Source: Amycolatopsis lurida
Lineage (GTDB): Bacteria; Actinomycetota; Actinomycetes; Mycobacteriales; Pseudonocardiaceae
Direction of reading: 5' to 3'
DNA length: 64,000 bases
Assembly (NCBI RefSeq): GCF_900105055.1
Contig: NZ_FNTA01000004.1
Span: 372,001 to 436,000 of the forward strand
Part shown: positions 8,110 to 16,107 of the stretch, piece after piece
How positions within the stretch are numbered: the stretch's first letter is position 1
Layout of the letters: each line of letters opens with the position of its first letter
Program-made: the position numbers and the translations under genes
Notes under the pieces: generated by a model
The model's input: only the letters and a program-made list of their open reading frames with translations
Databases searched by the model: none
What the model was told of the DNA's origin: nothing

Positions 8110-9405
8110 TCACTTGCCGCCGAGGTTCGGCTTCACCACGACCAGGCCCTGTTCGATGCCGTTCACGATGACGATGCCGCTGGCGAAGTACGGGTAATTG
8201 CTCCACGCGCCGTTGAAGCTCGCCGCGTTGCCCGCCGGGTAGATGTCGAAATAGCCGACCTCGGACAACCGCGCCGAAGCGACGCCGCTGACGTCGAGGA
8301 TGCGGAGACCGGCCTGGTAGTTCGCCTGGTAGGAGTACTGGCCCTTGATGTACTGGTTGTGGTCGATCGCGGTGGCGGGCGAACTGTAGACACCGGTGTG
8401 CACGGGGGCGGACAGCTTGGCCAGGTCCCAGATGTAGGTCTTGGTGCGCTTGTCGGTGCCGCGCGACTCGTCCAGTTCGTCGTCGAGCAGGAAGTAGCGC
8501 TGATCGCCGGTCAGCCAGCCCTGGTGCGAGTACTGCGCGCCCGAGTAGCCCTTGCGCGAGATCTGGACCGGCCTGGCCTTGTCGGTGACGTCGACGATGG
8601 TGAGCGTGTCCTCGTTGGCGTTGAAGCAGATTTCCCGGCCGCTGTAGGCGGTGTCCGGGCCGCGGTAGACGACGCACTGCGTGTCGTGGGTGTAGCCGTC
8701 CTGGGACACGCAGCCCGCCTTGGCCGGCGCCTTCGGGTTCTGGATGTCGACGATATGCGGTCCGCCGCTGCACGTGTTGGAGCCGATGGCGTAGGCGAAA
8801 CCGGTCTCCTCGTTGATCGCGATGTTGTGCGCGGGACCGAATTCCCGGTACAGCGCGTCGGCGGTGAAGGTCTGCGGTGTGGTGATGGTGCGGAGCCTGG
8901 TCAGGTCGAACACCTGCATCCCGTGCCCGGTGATGAAGTCGGCCACGATGAACGCGTGGTTCTTGTACACCTTCATGTCCCGCCATGAGCTGCTGCCGCC
9001 GTTGGAGGGCAGGTTGCCGAGGAACTTGGGCGAGGTCGGGACGCTCAGATCGACGAACGCGGTGCCGTTGGTCCGCCCGACGATGGCGTATTCCTTGCCG
9101 GACGACGGGTCGGTCCAGCCCCAGATGTCGTTGCCGTTCCCGCCGCCGAGGCCGGACAAGGGAAGCACGCTGAGCAGGTCGACGTTCTTGCACGGGTATT
9201 TGTCGGCCATGCCGTTGACGCACGGGACACCCGCGGCGGTGCCGGTGACGGCGTGCCGTTCCGCCGGAACATGGTCGGCGAGGAAGGTCCGGGCCGCGGC
9301 CTGTCCCTCCGCCGTTTCGGGATCGTGCGCGGACGCCGCCGTCATCGAAAACACCAACGCGGAAGCCGTCAGGACGGCCAACCCCATCATGCGCACGAGT
9401 TTCAT
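8110..9405 (-). CDS. Secreted choice-of-anchor B (LVIVD-like repeat) protein
   Basis: In this 431-residue secreted protein, residues 1-27 are a signal peptide ending ASAHDPE. The mature part is a beta-propeller-like repeat series in which events are compared with stored facts (AFVDLSVPTSPKFLG, GMQVFDLTRL, LTIVDVTDKARPVQI, GLRILDVSGVASARLSEVG), the pattern of choice-of-anchor B and LVIVD proteins. Several His and Cys residues may bind metal. The ATG at 9405 is preceded by GAGGAG at 6-8 bases. Function is not known for the family; it is cell-surface or extracellular. The downstream His-rich membrane protein is probably cotranscribed. Confidence 0.72.
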   Translation of the reverse strand: MKLVRMMGLAVLTASALVFSMTAASAHDPETAEGQAAARTFLADHVPAERHAVTGTAAGVPCVNGMADKYPCKNVDLLSVLPLSGLGGGNGNDIWGWTDPSSGKEYAIVGRTNGTAFVDLSVPTSPKFLGNLPSNGGSSSWRDMKVYKNHAFIVADFITGHGMQVFDLTRLRTITTPQTFTADALYREFGPAHNIAINEETGFAYAIGSNTCSGGPHIVDIQNPKAPAKAGCVSQDGYTHDTQCVVYRGPDTAYSGREICFNANEDTLTIVDVTDKARPVQISRKGYSGAQYSHQGWLTGDQRYFLLDDELDESRGTDKRTKTYIWDLAKLSAPVHTGVYSSPATAIDHNQYIKGQYSYQANYQAGLRILDVSGVASARLSEVGYFDIYPAGNAASFNGAWSNYPYFASGIVIVNGIEQGLVVVKPNLGGK

Positions 9406-9441
9406 GGAGTGCTCCTCACCGGGTTTCGGTCGGCTTCCGAC

Positions 9442-9493
9442 GTTAAGAGCCCCCACTCCCGGTGTATCCCCCCGAACGTCGGGGGTTCTTAAC
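9442..9493 (-). terminator. Inverted repeats at the epoxide hydrolase 3' end (terminator or operator)
   Basis: Arms 9442-9454 and 9481-9493 form a 13-bp inverted repeat with one G-T pair. A second, tight hairpin CCCCCGA-ACG-TCGGGGG is nested at 9469-9485. The repeat begins at the stop codon of the epoxide hydrolase gene. It could end that transcript or act as an operator for the gene starting at 9405. There is no T tract. Confidence 0.4.
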
Positions 9494-10652
9494 CGTTTAC
9501 CGGCAGATCCCGAAATGTTTCCCGGATTCCGGACACCAGCAGGTCCGGCTGCTCCAGTCCCGGGAAGTGCCCGCCGCGGTCGAGTTCGGTCCACCGGTGC
9601 AGGTTCGGGTAGCGGCGCTCCGCCCAGCGTCGCGCGGTCGGCCACGGGTCGGCGGGGAAAAGCGACACGGCGGTGGGCACGGTCACCGGCCGCGCGTTCT
9701 CCTCCTCCGCGCTGCGCGGCACCCATCGCATCGCCTCCCAGTACCAGCGAGCGCTCGAAGCACCGGTGCCGGTCAGCCAGTACAGCGCGATGGTGTCGAC
9801 CTGCTCCGCCAAGCTCACCCCGCCGCCGTACTCCGGCCGGTCGTCGGTGTAGGCGGCGAACTTCTCCCCGAGCCAGGCGGCGAGCCCCGACGGCGAATCG
9901 AGCAGGGAGTAGCCGAGCGTCTGCGGGCGCGTGCCCATGAGCATCCCGAAGCCGTAGCCGTCGGACAGATGCAGATCACGCCGATCCAGCATGCGCCGTT
10001 CAGGTGCGCTCGGCGCCACCCGGTCCTCCGGCAACGGCGACGCCGACGGCATCGTCAGGTGCAGGCCCGCGACCCGGTCGGGCGCGTGGAGTGCCAGTTC
10101 CGTACTGACCACGGCACCCCAATCCCCGCCGTGGGCCCCGAACCGCCGGTACCCGAGCGCGGTCATCAGACCAGCCCACGCCCGAGCGGTCCGGCCAGGG
10201 TGCCAGCCGCGCTCGCTGGGCCGTTCGCTGAACCCGAAACCCGGCAACGAAGGCACGACCACGTCGAAGGCGTCACTCGCGGAACCACCGTGGGCCACCG
10301 GATCAGTGAGCGGCCTGATCACCTTTTCGAATTCGAGGATCGAACCCGGCCAGCCGTGGGTCAGGATCAGCGGGCGCGCCGTGCGCTCGGGCGAACGGAC
10401 ATGCCAGAACCCGATGTCCAGACAGTCGATCCGGGCCCGGTAGTGGGGAAGGGTATTCCACCGGATCTCCCGCGCCCGCCAGTCGTGTTCCCGCCACGCC
10501 CGGAGCAAGGCCGTCAACCGGGCCAGCTCGATCCCCTGGGTGGCGTCGGAAACCGTCTCGGCTTCGGGAAGGCGCACCCGGGCCAGGCGAGCGTGGAGAT
10601 CGGCCAGCTCGCGATCGGGGACATGGATGGTGAACGGTTCGATTTCGGGCAC
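9489..10652 (-). CDS. Epoxide hydrolase family protein (alpha/beta hydrolase with EHN domain)
   Basis: The 387-residue protein starts with the epoxide-hydrolase N-terminal (EHN) cap-like segment (residues 1-100, FTIHVPDRELADLHARL). A catalytic alpha/beta hydrolase domain follows, with HGWPGS at 99-104 (oxyanion loop), GGDWG with nucleophile Asp177, and GGHFPGLE near residue 360 carrying the catalytic His. Family enzymes open epoxides to diols, but many actinobacterial paralogues have unknown substrates. It is on the minus strand, upstream of the choice-of-anchor B gene. Confidence 0.85.
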   Translation of the reverse strand: MPEIEPFTIHVPDRELADLHARLARVRLPEAETVSDATQGIELARLTALLRAWREHDWRAREIRWNTLPHYRARIDCLDIGFWHVRSPERTARPLILTHGWPGSILEFEKVIRPLTDPVAHGGSASDAFDVVVPSLPGFGFSERPSERGWHPGRTARAWAGLMTALGYRRFGAHGGDWGAVVSTELALHAPDRVAGLHLTMPSASPLPEDRVAPSAPERRMLDRRDLHLSDGYGFGMLMGTRPQTLGYSLLDSPSGLAAWLGEKFAAYTDDRPEYGGGVSLAEQVDTIALYWLTGTGASSARWYWEAMRWVPRSAEEENARPVTVPTAVSLFPADPWPTARRWAERRYPNLHRWTELDRGGHFPGLEQPDLLVSGIRETFRDLPVNG

Positions 10653-10809
10653 GGCGCCGAAACTACGGTCGGCTCACGAGGTTTCCCATGCTCGGAATTG
10701 ACGTTCGGCGATCAGGGATTGCGCACTTGCCGCTACCGCATCAGGCGCAGGGTGCCTTCGACCGCCGGGACGATCACGACACGCGATCCTGGTGGACCAT
10801 CTCCTCGGA

Positions 10810-11250
10810 TCAGGTCCGCTTGCGGCTCGCGATCTCGTCAGAGAGCCACCGCACCTGGGCGGGGTCGGCGTCCCGGGCAAGGGCGACGTAGTGGTCCATG
10901 ACGGCCGGCCGATAGCGCACGGGCAACGTCTGTCCTGGGGCGAGCCGGGTGAGCTCGGTGATCGTGAGGTCTTCGTCCGCGATACCGCGGAACGAGATGC
11001 CGCCGGCGGTTTCCACGTCGAGCATCAGGACCACGCGCGGGCTTCCGTCGCCGCCGACCTCCCGCCAGTCGACGAGAACGCCGAGCGCAAGGGCCCCCGT
11101 CCGCAGTTCCGCGTTGCGCTTCCGCGCATCACTGCTCAGGAGCGGGTTCGGGGCGACGCCCGGGAAGGCGGGCCCGACGCCGAGCGATTCCCGACTCAGG
11201 TCGGGCCTGAGCTGCGCCATCAGATCGTTGAGCTTCTTCGAACCGAACAT
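10810..11250 (-). CDS. Conserved hypothetical cytoplasmic protein
   Basis: This 146-residue protein has no signal peptide or membrane segment. It starts MFGSKKLNDLM and contains a beta-rich middle (GALALGVLVDWREVGG, RVVLMLDVETAGG) and a C-terminal basic tail. The look is that of small actinobacterial proteins of unknown function that carry a translocase-associated or SHOCT-like fold, but I cannot name a family with certainty. The strong codon bias and GC-rich third positions support it as a real gene. Confidence 0.55.
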   Translation of the reverse strand: MFGSKKLNDLMAQLRPDLSRESLGVGPAFPGVAPNPLLSSDARKRNAELRTGALALGVLVDWREVGGDGSPRVVLMLDVETAGGISFRGIADEDLTITELTRLAPGQTLPVRYRPAVMDHYVALARDADPAQVRWLSDEIASRKRT

Positions 11251-11588
11251 CCTAGCCTCTCACTCGCATCAGGTGCCGGAACCTCGGCTTGGCGCTTCGC
11301 CCCGTCTCGGCGGGGGCGCCGTCCGCGGTCGGTGCACCTGTCTGCCGGCCAAGCCGTGATCGATACTGACCCAACAGTAGCGGGCTTCCGAGAATCGCAC
11401 AGTCGCGCGACATCGTGGACGCGGTGATGACCGTCGGCCTGATCCTGAACGTGCTCGCGCTCGTCAGCTCGGCGATCGTCTGGGAGTTCGGCGACCCTCA
11501 TGTCGCGTCCTGCGGCAGGGCCGGGGTGGTGCCGCGGTCTGTGCGGAGCGGCGGTCACTCACGGCCCTCGCGACCGAGTGGACGCATG
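11251..11588. other. Stretch with no convincing gene
   Basis: The gap lies between the hypothetical gene starting at 11250 and the DUF222 terminator. A plus-strand frame from 11415 opens like a membrane protein (MTVGLILNVLALVSSAIVWEF) but turns into low-quality sequence within 30 codons. It may be the relic of a small membrane protein. Confidence 0.3.
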
Positions 11589-11628
11589 CCGAGGGGCCCG
11601 TCGCCGGTGTGGCCGACGGGCTCCTCGG
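11589..11628 (-). terminator. Strong stem-loop after the DUF222-HNH gene
   Basis: The 15-base arms 11589-11603 and 11614-11628 pair fully with one G-U, around a 10-base loop. The hairpin begins 3 bases after the stop codon of the DUF222 gene. No T tract follows, as is common for actinobacterial terminators. Confidence 0.6.
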
Positions 11629-11630
11629 GC

Positions 11631-12884
11631 TCAGGCGTGGTGCAGGGTGTTGCGGCGGGGATGTCGGAGCGGATCTCGGTATTGGGGTGGGATGAATTCC
11701 GGTAGCCCGTCGGCGGCCATGCGGACTTCCCAGTCGCCGTGGTGGATCAGCCGGTGATGGAATCCGCAGAGGAGTACGAGATTCCGGAGGTCGGTGGGTC
11801 CGCCGTCTGCCCAGTGATGAATGTGGTGAGCGTGGCAATTCTTGGGTTTCCGATGACAGCCGGGGAAGGCGCAGCCGCCGTCGCGGATGTTCAGTGCCCG
11901 GCGTTGGCCTGGGGTGACGAAGCGTCTGAGTCGTCCGACGTCGAGGGGTTCACCCGCGGCGTTCAGCACGACGGGCAGCATCAGGCAGTCGCAGGCAGCG
12001 AGTCGGGCTTCCCTCGCGGTCATCGTCCCGACGAAATCCAGACACGCGGTCCCGAGACCCGACTTCAACTCCTCAAGCCCAATGGTGACGTTCACCAACG
12101 TCCGATACCCGCTGGCGCCGGGCTGGTCCGGGCAGGCGATCGCCAGATCGAGAAGGTCGACCCAGGCGTCACCCATGCGCTCGCATTTCATCCGCAGATC
12201 GGCTTGCCCGAATTCGTCGACGGGTCGTGGCTGGGCGTAGGCCTCCAGGGCGGCGGCGGTGCGGGCACCGGTCTCGTCATCCAGGAGACCGGTGAGTTTC
12301 CAGAACCCGTCCTTGCGGCGCTCCAGGGTGATCTCCCGGCGCGGCTCAGCAGGTTCCGGGTCTTTGGGTTCGTCCCCGTCGGGGTCCAGTAACGCCAAAA
12401 GGTTCGCCTCGGCGTCCGCCAACTGGCGAGGACCAGCATTGCGAGCGAGAGTGGCGAGAATCTTCTCCGCGTTCGCCCGGTCCTCCACCGAGGTGTCGGC
12501 CGGAAGCCTCTTCAAGATCTCCAGGATCTGATCGATCCGCTCATCACCGACCAACCCCTCGGCAGCGACCGCGGCAGTGGCAGGCAGCGCGGCGGGAACC
12601 TCGCTGCCGTCCAACGCGCGGCTGGGATTCAGGGCGATCGCCCGCTTCACCACCGCACCCGCCTCACCGACCGACAACCCCGCGATATCGGCGAACCATG
12701 CAGCCGTACGGCCATACCCGTACAAATCCTTGACACCCCGAGACTCGACCTCCGCCAAATACCGCCCCAAACCCGCGGTAGCCATCCGAATCACCCGCAA
12801 AGACTGCTGCACGCCATGAGCAAGCTCCAGCTTGCCAGCGCGCCACAACTCCTGCGGCAACTCGGGAAGGAAAGTCTCGGACAC
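11631..12884 (-). CDS. DUF222 / 13E12-repeat HNH endonuclease-like protein
   Basis: The 417-residue protein has an N-terminal DUF222 helical domain (residues 20-300) and a C-terminal HNH nuclease motif: IRDGGCAFPGC, then CHAHHIHHWADGGPTDLRNLVLLC and HHRLIHHG. These proteins, called 13E12 repeats in mycobacteria, are abundant in actinobacteria and probably nick or cleave DNA; their biology is poorly known. The GTG at 12884 is preferred because TATTCT lies 6 bases upstream (leaderless promoter) and an SOS box sits just before that; the ATG at 12914 would overlap the SOS box. The SOS box predicts DNA-damage induction. Confidence 0.8.
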   Translation of the reverse strand: MSETFLPELPQELWRAGKLELAHGVQQSLRVIRMATAGLGRYLAEVESRGVKDLYGYGRTAAWFADIAGLSVGEAGAVVKRAIALNPSRALDGSEVPAALPATAAVAAEGLVGDERIDQILEILKRLPADTSVEDRANAEKILATLARNAGPRQLADAEANLLALLDPDGDEPKDPEPAEPRREITLERRKDGFWKLTGLLDDETGARTAAALEAYAQPRPVDEFGQADLRMKCERMGDAWVDLLDLAIACPDQPGASGYRTLVNVTIGLEELKSGLGTACLDFVGTMTAREARLAACDCLMLPVVLNAAGEPLDVGRLRRFVTPGQRRALNIRDGGCAFPGCHRKPKNCHAHHIHHWADGGPTDLRNLVLLCGFHHRLIHHGDWEVRMAADGLPEFIPPQYRDPLRHPRRNTLHHA

Positions 12885-12890
12885 ACCCCC

Positions 12891-12922
12891 AGAATACCGC
12901 AATTCATCGAACATGTGTTCGT
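12891..12922 (-). promoter_or_regulatory. SOS box (LexA site) and -10 element of the DUF222-HNH gene
   Basis: On the minus strand ACGAACACATGTTCGA (12922-12907) matches the actinobacterial SOS box TCGAAC-N4-GTTCGA at 11 of 12 fixed positions. The -10 TATTCT (12896-12891) follows after 10 bases, so a bound LexA would cover the -35 region. Transcription would start at about 12884, the proposed GTG. Confidence 0.75.
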
Positions 12923-13062
12923 AATTTTAAGCAACCGTCATGCGGCTCATTTAACACTGAAGGGTGATTTGATTACGACTCTCCTTGCGTCCGGCGCAAC
13001 CGAAGCACCGCGCCGTTCAGGACCAGAACACTCGTGACCCAACCACAAAGAACCCCACGCAG

Positions 13063-13076
13063 AGTAAGCGCTTACT
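13063..13076. promoter_or_regulatory. Perfect 14-bp palindrome, TetR-type operator candidate
   Basis: AGTAAGCGCTTACT is a perfect palindrome ending 3 bases before the ATG of the truncated acyl-CoA ligase. Palindromes of this length and composition before acyl-CoA genes are usually bound by TetR-family repressors. No TetR gene is adjacent in the window. Confidence 0.5.
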
Positions 13077-13079
13077 TCC

Positions 13080-13334
13080 ATGGCCTGCGAAGCGGTACAG
13101 GACTGCGCCGTGATCGGGCTGCCGCACGAGAAATGGGGCGAACAGATCACCGCCGTCGTCCAGCTCCACACCGGGAAAACCGTGTCGGCGCACGAACTCC
13201 GCACCGCCGTCAAGGAGCGGCTGGGCAGCATCAAGACCCCCAAGGAGATCCTGCTCTGGCCGGATCTCCCCCGGTCGAAGATCGGCAAGGTGCTCAAGAC
13301 CGAGATCCGGAAAGCCTTGCTGGACAACGGCTAG
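13080..13334 (+). pseudogene. C-terminal fragment of an AMP-dependent acyl-CoA synthetase/ligase
   Basis: The 84 codons match only the last domain of adenylate-forming ligases: CAVIGLPHEKWGEQITAVVQ, then LGSIKTPKEILLWPDLPRSKIGKVLKTEIRK, including the A10-motif lysine (IGKVLK) needed for adenylation. The normal 420-450 N-terminal residues with the AMP-binding motifs are missing. The fragment starts right behind a palindromic operator, so a deletion seems to have joined the promoter and the first codon or two to the C-terminal end. Its stop overlaps the stop of the convergent AsnC gene in one CTAG. Confidence 0.75.
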
Positions 13335-14236
13335 CGCCGCGCGAGTTCGTCCGCGGTCGGCAACGGCCACTCGTAGCGTTCCTTGGCGATGCGGAGGTGG
13401 ACCCACGTGTCCGCGGTCACGACGTCGGGCCTGCCGCTGATCTCTTCGAGCGCCCTGTCGAGGGCGCGGGCGGACTGTGCCGCGATGGTGGCGACGACGT
13501 CGAACCGGCCGATGGTCCTGGCCAGGAATTCGGTGTCGTCGCGCGCGGCGAGCGCTGCCGTCACGGAATCCCCGGCGCCCCGCACGTTCAGGCCGATCCC
13601 GCAGACCAGACCGGCGTCCGGGCGGGCGCGGCTGAGCACCGGCGCGATCCGGATGACGTCATGCTCCAGAAGGAAACGCACGCGGGTGCGGGTGGCCGAC
13701 GGCGAAAGCCCGACATGCCCGGCGATGCTCGCGTAACTTTCCCTGCCGTCGGTCTGCAACCGCAGCATGATCGCGAGGTCGCGGTCGTCGAGCCGCAGCC
13801 AGGGCGGCAGCGGACGGCCGGGCATGAACAGGCCCTTGACCACGTCCACGTAGACGAGCGTGTTGACCTGCTCCACCTCCGGCAGGCCGCGGATGTCCGC
13901 CACCGTGCGGTACAGCTCCGGCGAATCGGGCAGCCGCAGCTCGGCGACGGTCTGGTACTCCCCGCTCACCGCGGAGACGAACGCCGCGGCCGGCAACGCC
14001 GCGATGGCGTCCGTTGTCTCCTGCGAGCGGCCCGACGTGCGGATCGCGAGATGCGCGTACGCGGTCAAGCCGAGGAACTCGGGATGGACCGCCGCGACCA
14101 CGTTGAGCGAACCGTCGGCCTGCAGCTGCTCCAGCCGCGCCGACACCGCCGCCCGCGACGCCCCGACGCGCTTGGCCAGATCGGCCACGCTCATCCGGCC
14201 GTCCGCGCGTAAAGCCGCGACCAACGCGTCGTCCAC
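13331..14236 (-). CDS. Lrp/AsnC-family transcriptional regulator (double-length)
   Basis: This 301-residue protein is twice the usual Lrp length. It has an N-terminal HTH (residues 1-55, ALVAALRADGRMSVADLAKRVGAS), a RAM-type ligand domain, a second HTH near residue 155 (LDDRDLAIMLRLQTDGRESY, then IAGHVGLSPSATRTRV) and a second RAM-like domain. The GTG at 14236 is supported by GAGGAG at 8 bases. It is divergent from the amidohydrolase-MFS operon, its likely target by analogy with Lrp-type regulators of amino-acid or amide catabolism. The effector is unknown. Confidence 0.85.
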   Translation of the reverse strand: MDDALVAALRADGRMSVADLAKRVGASRAAVSARLEQLQADGSLNVVAAVHPEFLGLTAYAHLAIRTSGRSQETTDAIAALPAAAFVSAVSGEYQTVAELRLPDSPELYRTVADIRGLPEVEQVNTLVYVDVVKGLFMPGRPLPPWLRLDDRDLAIMLRLQTDGRESYASIAGHVGLSPSATRTRVRFLLEHDVIRIAPVLSRARPDAGLVCGIGLNVRGAGDSVTAALAARDDTEFLARTIGRFDVVATIAAQSARALDRALEEISGRPDVVTADTWVHLRIAKERYEWPLPTADELARR

Positions 14237-14445
14237 GGCGGTTCTCCTCTGCTGAATTTCCGACGGCTCGCAGCACCATATCACCGGCCAATATGCCCGA
14301 TAGGCAGTCGATACTGCGTGATCTGTCCATGATCGCCCACATATCGATCGTGAACACCGTCCGTAAACGACTGATCTGATTGCGCTCTCGGTTTTCGTCG
14401 CTTACCTTCGCCCCACTTCACCGACGAACCCCTGGAGTCCGCGCG

Positions 14446-16107
14446 ATGCGTCTGCTGCCCCTCGATCGTTCAGTCCTCGACGCGAGAGCGACGATCCTGC
14501 TTCCCGACGAGCTGGTGACCGTCGACGACGCCACCGAAGGCGCCGAAGCGGTGCTCGTGTTCGGCGAGGAGATCGCCGCGGTCGGCTCGGTGGACGAGTG
14601 CCGCGCCCGCGCCGCGGGTCTCGGCCGCCCCGAGCCGGAAGTGCGACGGCTGCCTGGCACGCTCCTGCCCGGATTCATCGATCCACACGCGCATCCCTTG
14701 ATGTACGGGCAGATGATGACCTGGGTGGACTGCGGCCCCGAGCGCGCGTCGACCATTCCCGAGATCGTCGCGCTGCTGCGTGAGGCTGCCGAGAACACCC
14801 CGGAGGGCAGGCCCGTCCGAGGTTATGGCTACGAGCACCGCAACCTCGCCGAGAAACGCCACCCCCGCAAGGAGGAGCTCGACGCGGTCGCCGAAGACCG
14901 CGAGGTCTACCTCATGAACGCGAGCGGCCACGGCGGCGTGGTCAACAGCTTCACCTTGCGGCGCAACGGCGTCACCCGTGACACCCCGGATCCCGACGGC
15001 GGGGTGTTCTTCCGTGACGAGCACGGCGAGCTCACCGGGGAGCTGTCGGACGCGGCGTGCAACATCCTCACCGGCGTCACCGGGGTGAAGGTCGGGCGGC
15101 ACGGGCCGAACTTCCACCTCGAGGACGAGCCGGAGGAGCACGCGCGGCAGCTGGCCGCCGCACAGGAGAAATTCCTCGCCGCGGGCGTGACCGCGATCGG
15201 CGACGCCCAGGTGACGCGCCGCGAGTTCGACATGTACCTGCGGCTGGACGAAGCCGGCCTGCTCAAGACGCGTGTCCACATGTACCTGCTGTCGCATCTG
15301 CTCGACCAGGCGCTGGAAATGGGGCTGCACGGCGCTTTCGGCACCACTCGGCTCGCGTTCGCGGGGATCAAGTTCTACGCCGACGGCACGCTCGGCGGCT
15401 GGACCGCGTACTTCCCGGACGGCTACGTCGGCGATCCGTGCCGCACCGGGCAGCTCTACCACGACCCGAAGGACTACTCCGCGCTGATCGGCAAGGCGCA
15501 CGAGGCCGGGCTCCAGACCGCGACCCACGCCCAGTCCCCCGACGCGATCGCCATGGTGCTCGACGCCATCGAGGACGCGCAGCGGCGAAATCCCCGGCCG
15601 GACGCCCGTCACCGCATCGAGCATTGCGGGCTGCCGTCCCCGGACCAGATCCAGCGTATGGCCGAGCTCGGCGTCCATCCCGTCAACCAGCCGCAGCATT
15701 ACTACAACTGGGGCGAAGGCGTCACCGACGCCGTCGGCACCCCCGGCGAGCGGTTCAACCCCCTCGGTGAATTCCAGGCGGCGGGCGTGCCGGTCACGTT
15801 GAGCTCGGACGCCCCGGTCGCGGAGCCGAACCCGCTCGAAGCCATCCAGACCGCGGTGACCAGGACGACCCGTCGCGGTCACCGGCTCGGCGGGGACGAC
15901 CTGCTGATCGACGTCCGCTCGGCCGTCGCCGCGCATACGATCGCCGGTGCCAAGGTGCTCGGCCGCGAACGCGACCTCGGCTCGATCACTCCCGGCAAAC
16001 GCGCGGATTTCGTGCTGCTCGGCGAGAATCCCCTCACCTGCGAGCCGGACCGGATCGCCGGTATCCGCGTGGTGGAAACCTGGATCGACGGCGAGGTGGC
16101 CCGATGA
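14446..16107 (+). CDS. Amidohydrolase family protein (YtcJ-like, metal dependent)
   Basis: The 553-residue protein is of the amidohydrolase-3 type. The metal-binding HxH is at residues 81-83 (FIDPHAHP), with later ligand candidates in ATHAQS and RHRIEHCG and the aspartate in LSSDAPV. The C-terminus SITPGKRADFVLL closes the composite beta domain. The enzymes hydrolyse C-N bonds of amides or cyclic compounds; the substrate is unknown. The ATG at 14446 has GGAG about 9 bases upstream and fits the family N-terminus. It overlaps the MFS gene by ATGA, so hydrolase and transporter act together: import, then hydrolysis. Confidence 0.86.
   Translation: MRLLPLDRSVLDARATILLPDELVTVDDATEGAEAVLVFGEEIAAVGSVDECRARAAGLGRPEPEVRRLPGTLLPGFIDPHAHPLMYGQMMTWVDCGPERASTIPEIVALLREAAENTPEGRPVRGYGYEHRNLAEKRHPRKEELDAVAEDREVYLMNASGHGGVVNSFTLRRNGVTRDTPDPDGGVFFRDEHGELTGELSDAACNILTGVTGVKVGRHGPNFHLEDEPEEHARQLAAAQEKFLAAGVTAIGDAQVTRREFDMYLRLDEAGLLKTRVHMYLLSHLLDQALEMGLHGAFGTTRLAFAGIKFYADGTLGGWTAYFPDGYVGDPCRTGQLYHDPKDYSALIGKAHEAGLQTATHAQSPDAIAMVLDAIEDAQRRNPRPDARHRIEHCGLPSPDQIQRMAELGVHPVNQPQHYYNWGEGVTDAVGTPGERFNPLGEFQAAGVPVTLSSDAPVAEPNPLEAIQTAVTRTTRRGHRLGGDDLLIDVRSAVAAHTIAGAKVLGRERDLGSITPGKRADFVLLGENPLTCEPDRIAGIRVVETWIDGEVAR

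Noticed and set aside
11415..11705. Plus-strand frame opening like a membrane protein
   Set aside because: Only the first 25-30 codons look coding; the rest overlaps the terminator and the end of the DUF222 gene.
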